Positions 61,144 to 64,000 of a stretch of 64,000 bases of DNA are shown here, piece by piece. The stretch spans positions 372,001 to 436,000 of the forward strand of contig OZ037896.1 of NCBI GenBank assembly GCA_964035575.1, in the 5' to 3' direction. This DNA comes from Rhynchopus sp. YZ270_cl-10 (taxonomy: Eukaryota > Euglenozoa > Diplonemea > Diplonemida > Diplonemidae). Under the pieces are notes generated by a model. The model was not told the origin of the DNA, made no database searches, and saw nothing but the letters and a program-made list of their open reading frames with translations. The position numbers and the translations under genes were made by a program. Position 1 is the stretch's first letter, and each line of letters begins with the position of its first letter.

Positions 61144-61390
61144 TTCGAAAATTTGAGTTGTAATAGTGCATACACCCGAGGATGCATCACTCAGTTTTTT
61201 TCTTCTTCTCTATATCGACATCGTCCGAGGACATTATTTTGTCTCGATAAATTTGTTGGAATAGTTTTGTTTCCACAGTTTGTGCGAATCTCTCCATTTT
61301 CCAAAAAAGTTCACTAAAAAAAAAGGCCTCTTTCTTGATAAATTGTTGGAAATAGTGTCGTTTGCTCACCTTCTGCAAGGTCCACTTTTT
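61141..61390 (+). repeat. Dispersed repeats B, C, C in a row
   Basis: Family B (TTGTAATAGTGCATACACCC plus GAGGATGCATCACTCAG), then two family C copies starting GATAAATTTGTTGGAATAGT and GATAAATTGTTGGAAATAGT. The second C copy has TCTGCAAGGTCCACTTTT at its end. Confidence 0.65.
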
Positions 61391-63295
61391 CCTTCAATCT
61401 TTTTCAAAAAAAAAAAAAGAAAAAAAAAAAAAAGGGATGCTGAATAACCTGGAGGGAAGAAACTGGGTACTATCGCCTTTGTTTTGCAGGTTGTGTTGCT
61501 CGCGAAAGACAAAAAATTTTGTTCTTCTGAGAAATTTCAGCCTTTTTTTTATGACCAATCTATCACAACCATGAACTTCAATACCTGCGGCAACGGCCAC
61601 ACAGCATTTTTCATATTGTATACCTGGACTGGTGAGAGAGCAGAAAAGAAGAGGAAAAAAAAAAAGAGGAAAAAAATGTCCGCAAAAAAAACCCCCCCGG
61701 GTTTGGTGGGAATTTCATGTATCGTTTTGTTGAGGTTGATAAACCACGAGAGGGAAAAAAAGCACAAAAACGAGATAGAAAAAAAAGATGTGTGAAAAAC
61801 TGCATAAAATTGGAGGGAATGCACACACACTTTATGATTTAAAATCCGGGAGGTAAAGAGTATTTCACCACTAACATTCATTTTTCAAACCCAAAAAGAA
61901 AAAGAAAAAAAAACACATTTTTTTTCTGATTCTTCATTTTTATACACCCATTTTCCCTCAAATTATATTTTTCACCCTTTTTTGGGCACTGTGGGGAAAG
62001 TTTTGAAAAAAGTATACTTTTTTTGAAATGAAACTTGAAAAAAAAAAAACTTTTGCAAACTTTACCCTGCCCAGAGAGGCAATCAGTAGAAGTAGAAAAT
62101 ATAATTGCAAAGCGTCTTGTCAGAATTTTATTTATTTTTTTGTTTTGCAAATGGTGTGCTCTCTCTTCAAATTGGTAGGTGCAAAGGTTTGCAGTTTTTA
62201 CAAAAAAAAAAAAAAAAAAAAAAAAAAGTAGATAAAAATCGGAGAAAAGATGGGGGTTTGCTAGGTGGTGCACACAAATCTTGCAAATTGGAAAAGGAAA
62301 CACAACAAGACGACATAGATAACGAAAAAAACCCAAGAAAAAAAGAGTAGTTAAAAAAACGTACTAAAACGCAGCTCGGTCGTGCTCATACGTATGCAAT
62401 CAGCTGGCTTGACTCCGCAAAAATAAAATAAAATGTGCTAAATAACCGAATGTGTCTTTGTGCTTGACAAACTAAAACCTTTCAAAAATAAAATTGTTTT
62501 TTTTTTTGTTCCCTGGTTCCCTGTTCCCTTTGTTCACTTTTTGGGTGGTTTCTTTTTTGGTACCTCCCGCCTTCTTTTTTTCAGTATTTTTTTGAAAACA
62601 ATACATAGTACACTTCTCTTCCACTTTCACTTTTACTGGAATGAATTTAATTGGACAAAAGAAAGAAAAAAAAAAGGGAGCCTTTTTTGTGGGTGATTTT
62701 CCTCAAGGGAAAACACACCCAAAAGATACCCCTCCCTCGATGCCCCTCCTCTTGCGGGAAAAGCAAAATTGCGTTGACGCTTCCACACATCACCATGCCT
62801 CTCACCCGTTGGGTGGTGGTTTGAAAATGTTTTTTTGTATGTTTTGAAAGTGCTTTTGTGCTCTGTTTAATTTTGCTTGATAGTTTTGTAGACGTGGGGT
62901 TGGAGAGGAAGGGCGCGTTACTTTGTATTGAGATTACACAAATACACATACCATGCCCCTCACCTGTTGGGTAGTGGTGTTGCAGAGCACGGTTGGGGTG
63001 AACGACGTGACACTTCCGATCACAAAGTGGTGTGCGTAAAAAAGAGGAAAAAAAAAAACGTACTGCGAAAGTAGAGCAAAAAAAAAAGGGGAGTGGGCCT
63101 ACTGCACGAGGACACAATGTCTCACGACATGACATAGCACATTTTTGACAAGCATTTTTATCGTTCACGCTTTTGCTTAGGTATTGTGCTTTTGTAATTG
63201 TCATGAGAAGTGTCGTCGTGTGTGTTGCCTGACCACCACCACCACCACCACCACCCCACTACTGCTAAGAGAGTTAGAACTATGTTTTTTTTTTT

Positions 63296-63362
63296 TGATA
63301 AATTGTTTGGAGTAGTATTGCCTCGGTTGTGTTGCCACAGTTTGTGCAATCTCCACTGTCTT
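63296..63362 (+). repeat. Dispersed repeat family C, full copy
   Basis: GATAAATTGTTTGGAGTAGT, a short variable middle, then GCCACAGTTTGTGCAATCTC and CACTGTC, between two poly(T) runs. Confidence 0.65.
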
Positions 63363-63734
63363 TTTTTTTTAGAATCATTTGTTCATTAGGTTATGTTCCC
63401 ATTTTTTGTCAACTATAATCTTGTTTTGTTCTCTTGTACACATTACACAGTACCCTTTCCTGGGATGCAGGCATAGCATTGCAGTTATAGATTTAAATTC
63501 TTATACCCTGTCTCCAGAATGTTCACACAGAAGAAAAAAACGAGAAAAAAAAAAGCGGGTTTTTTTAAAGGAAGCAGGGGTGCACACTGCATTGCTGTAT
63601 TGCTTTATTTCACCCTTGAAACCCTTGGAAAGGTAGGAGGCAAGCAAGAAAAAGAGCATTTACGTAAAAAGGGGGGAACCTTTTGTAGGAAGGGAAAAAT
63701 AGGGAGACCCTTTGAGGGGAAACTATTATTGTTT

Positions 63735-63992
63735 TCAAAAATAAGGGGGGAGGGTAGGACAATTTAATTCCGTTGGTTGCCGCTTTTTTTTGGGTCCCAA
63801 AAAATAAAAATTGGTATCTGAGTTTAAGGTAGTCCGATAAAAGAAAGAAACGAAATCAGAAAAAAATAATTTTTCGTTGATCGCGAGGTCCTCTTCACTG
63901 ACATACGAAAGGTCCTCAAGGACTCCGTATCCCTTCTCTTTGAACGCATACAACTCGAGCTTAAGGTCCGACAGGAAGGCTAAAACAACCAT
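63735..63992 (-). CDS. SAM-domain-like protein, partial at the window edge
   Basis: From ATG 63992 the protein reads MVVLAFLSDLKLELYAFKEK followed by GYGVLEDLSYVSEEDLAINE. The spacing of hydrophobics and the EEDL motif resemble a SAM domain (helices 1-4). After about residue 45 the sequence turns Phe-rich and probably leaves the coding exon, though I cannot point to a donor. It may also continue upstream beyond the window. Confidence 0.4.
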   Translation of the reverse strand: MVVLAFLSDLKLELYAFKEKGYGVLEDLSYVSEEDLAINEKLFFSDFVSFFYRTTLNSDTNFYFLGPKKKRQPTELNCPTLPPYF

Positions 63993-64000
63993 TTTTCGTT

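Larger units (their letters stand above)
59941..63734. other. Gene-poor, homopolymer-rich stretch
   Basis: Long poly(A)/poly(T) runs, dispersed repeats (60232-60270, 61141-61195, 61246-61300, 61338-61390, 63296-63362), a (CAC)n run near 63235-63255 and a direct repeat (CCTCACCCGTTGGGTGGTGG at about 62802 and a near copy at about 62958). Frames are Lys- or Phe-rich artefacts. I see no gene. Confidence 0.5.

Noticed and set aside
62647-63204. 185-codon minus-strand frame
   Set aside because: It is composed of homopolymer-derived Phe/Lys runs and spans the imperfect direct repeats near 62802 and 62958; no domain and no ATG-supported structure.

Overview
The window comes from the nuclear genome of a unicellular eukaryote whose lineage I cannot fix from sequence alone. 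Genes are GC-rich islands in AT-rich, homopolymer-laden DNA. They carry spliceosomal introns with GTATGT-like donors (47, 68, 123 and 239 bp here), N-terminal signal peptides and eukaryotic domain types (astacin, PA14, J domain, WD40, FG repeats, TMX-like thioredoxin). All visible stops fit the standard code. I found no tRNA, rRNA, CRISPR array or bacterial operon.

Left flank (1-12.9 kb): a small FG-repeat protein, an unresolved coding island, a hAT-like DNA transposon with a perfect 8-bp target duplication, a secreted GH18 chitobiase-like enzyme, and two neighbouring genes that each join a ubiquitin-like head to a repeat domain (seven WD40 blades in one, ankyrin-like repeats in the other). 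A short coiled-coil protein follows.

Centre (12.9-35.35 kb): the outstanding feature. Long arrays of the hexamer CTCCCT are interrupted by four nearly identical tyrosine-recombinase (YR) retrotransposons and one short diverged relative. Each full copy has gag-like, YR and RT/RNase H reading frames in that order. The terminal repeats follow the split pattern A1 - genes - B1 - A2 - B2 (a single B at the right of copy 4), as in the Ngaro/VIPER/PAT groups. The B-A joint carries a CTCCCT hexamer, and the flanks are the same hexamer. Taking a copy out would leave an in-phase array in three of four cases. This suggests site-directed integration into a simple repeat.

Right flank (35.35-64 kb): a large secreted astacin protease with EGF-like, LamG-like and PA14 modules; a second GH18 chitobiase-like gene that shares an upstream module with the first; a 2.5-kb block of fold-back elements, including a 1.19-kb near-perfect palindrome; a small two-exon protein; a mitochondrial-type DnaJ protein; a Gln-rich small protein ending in KKRK; a TMX/PDI-like ER membrane thioredoxin; a 743-residue coiled-coil protein; a histidine-rich three-span membrane protein; a secreted low-complexity/Cys-rich protein; an eight-repeat beta-propeller; and a SAM-like fragment at the edge. 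Three families of short dispersed repeats recur in the intergenic DNA and in at least one intron.

The host genes lie almost all on the minus strand but do not look like one pathway. Chitobiases, astacin and the secreted Cys-rich protein suggest an active secretory and extracellular-digestion programme; the TMX-like protein could assist folding of such Cys-rich cargo. That link is inference only.
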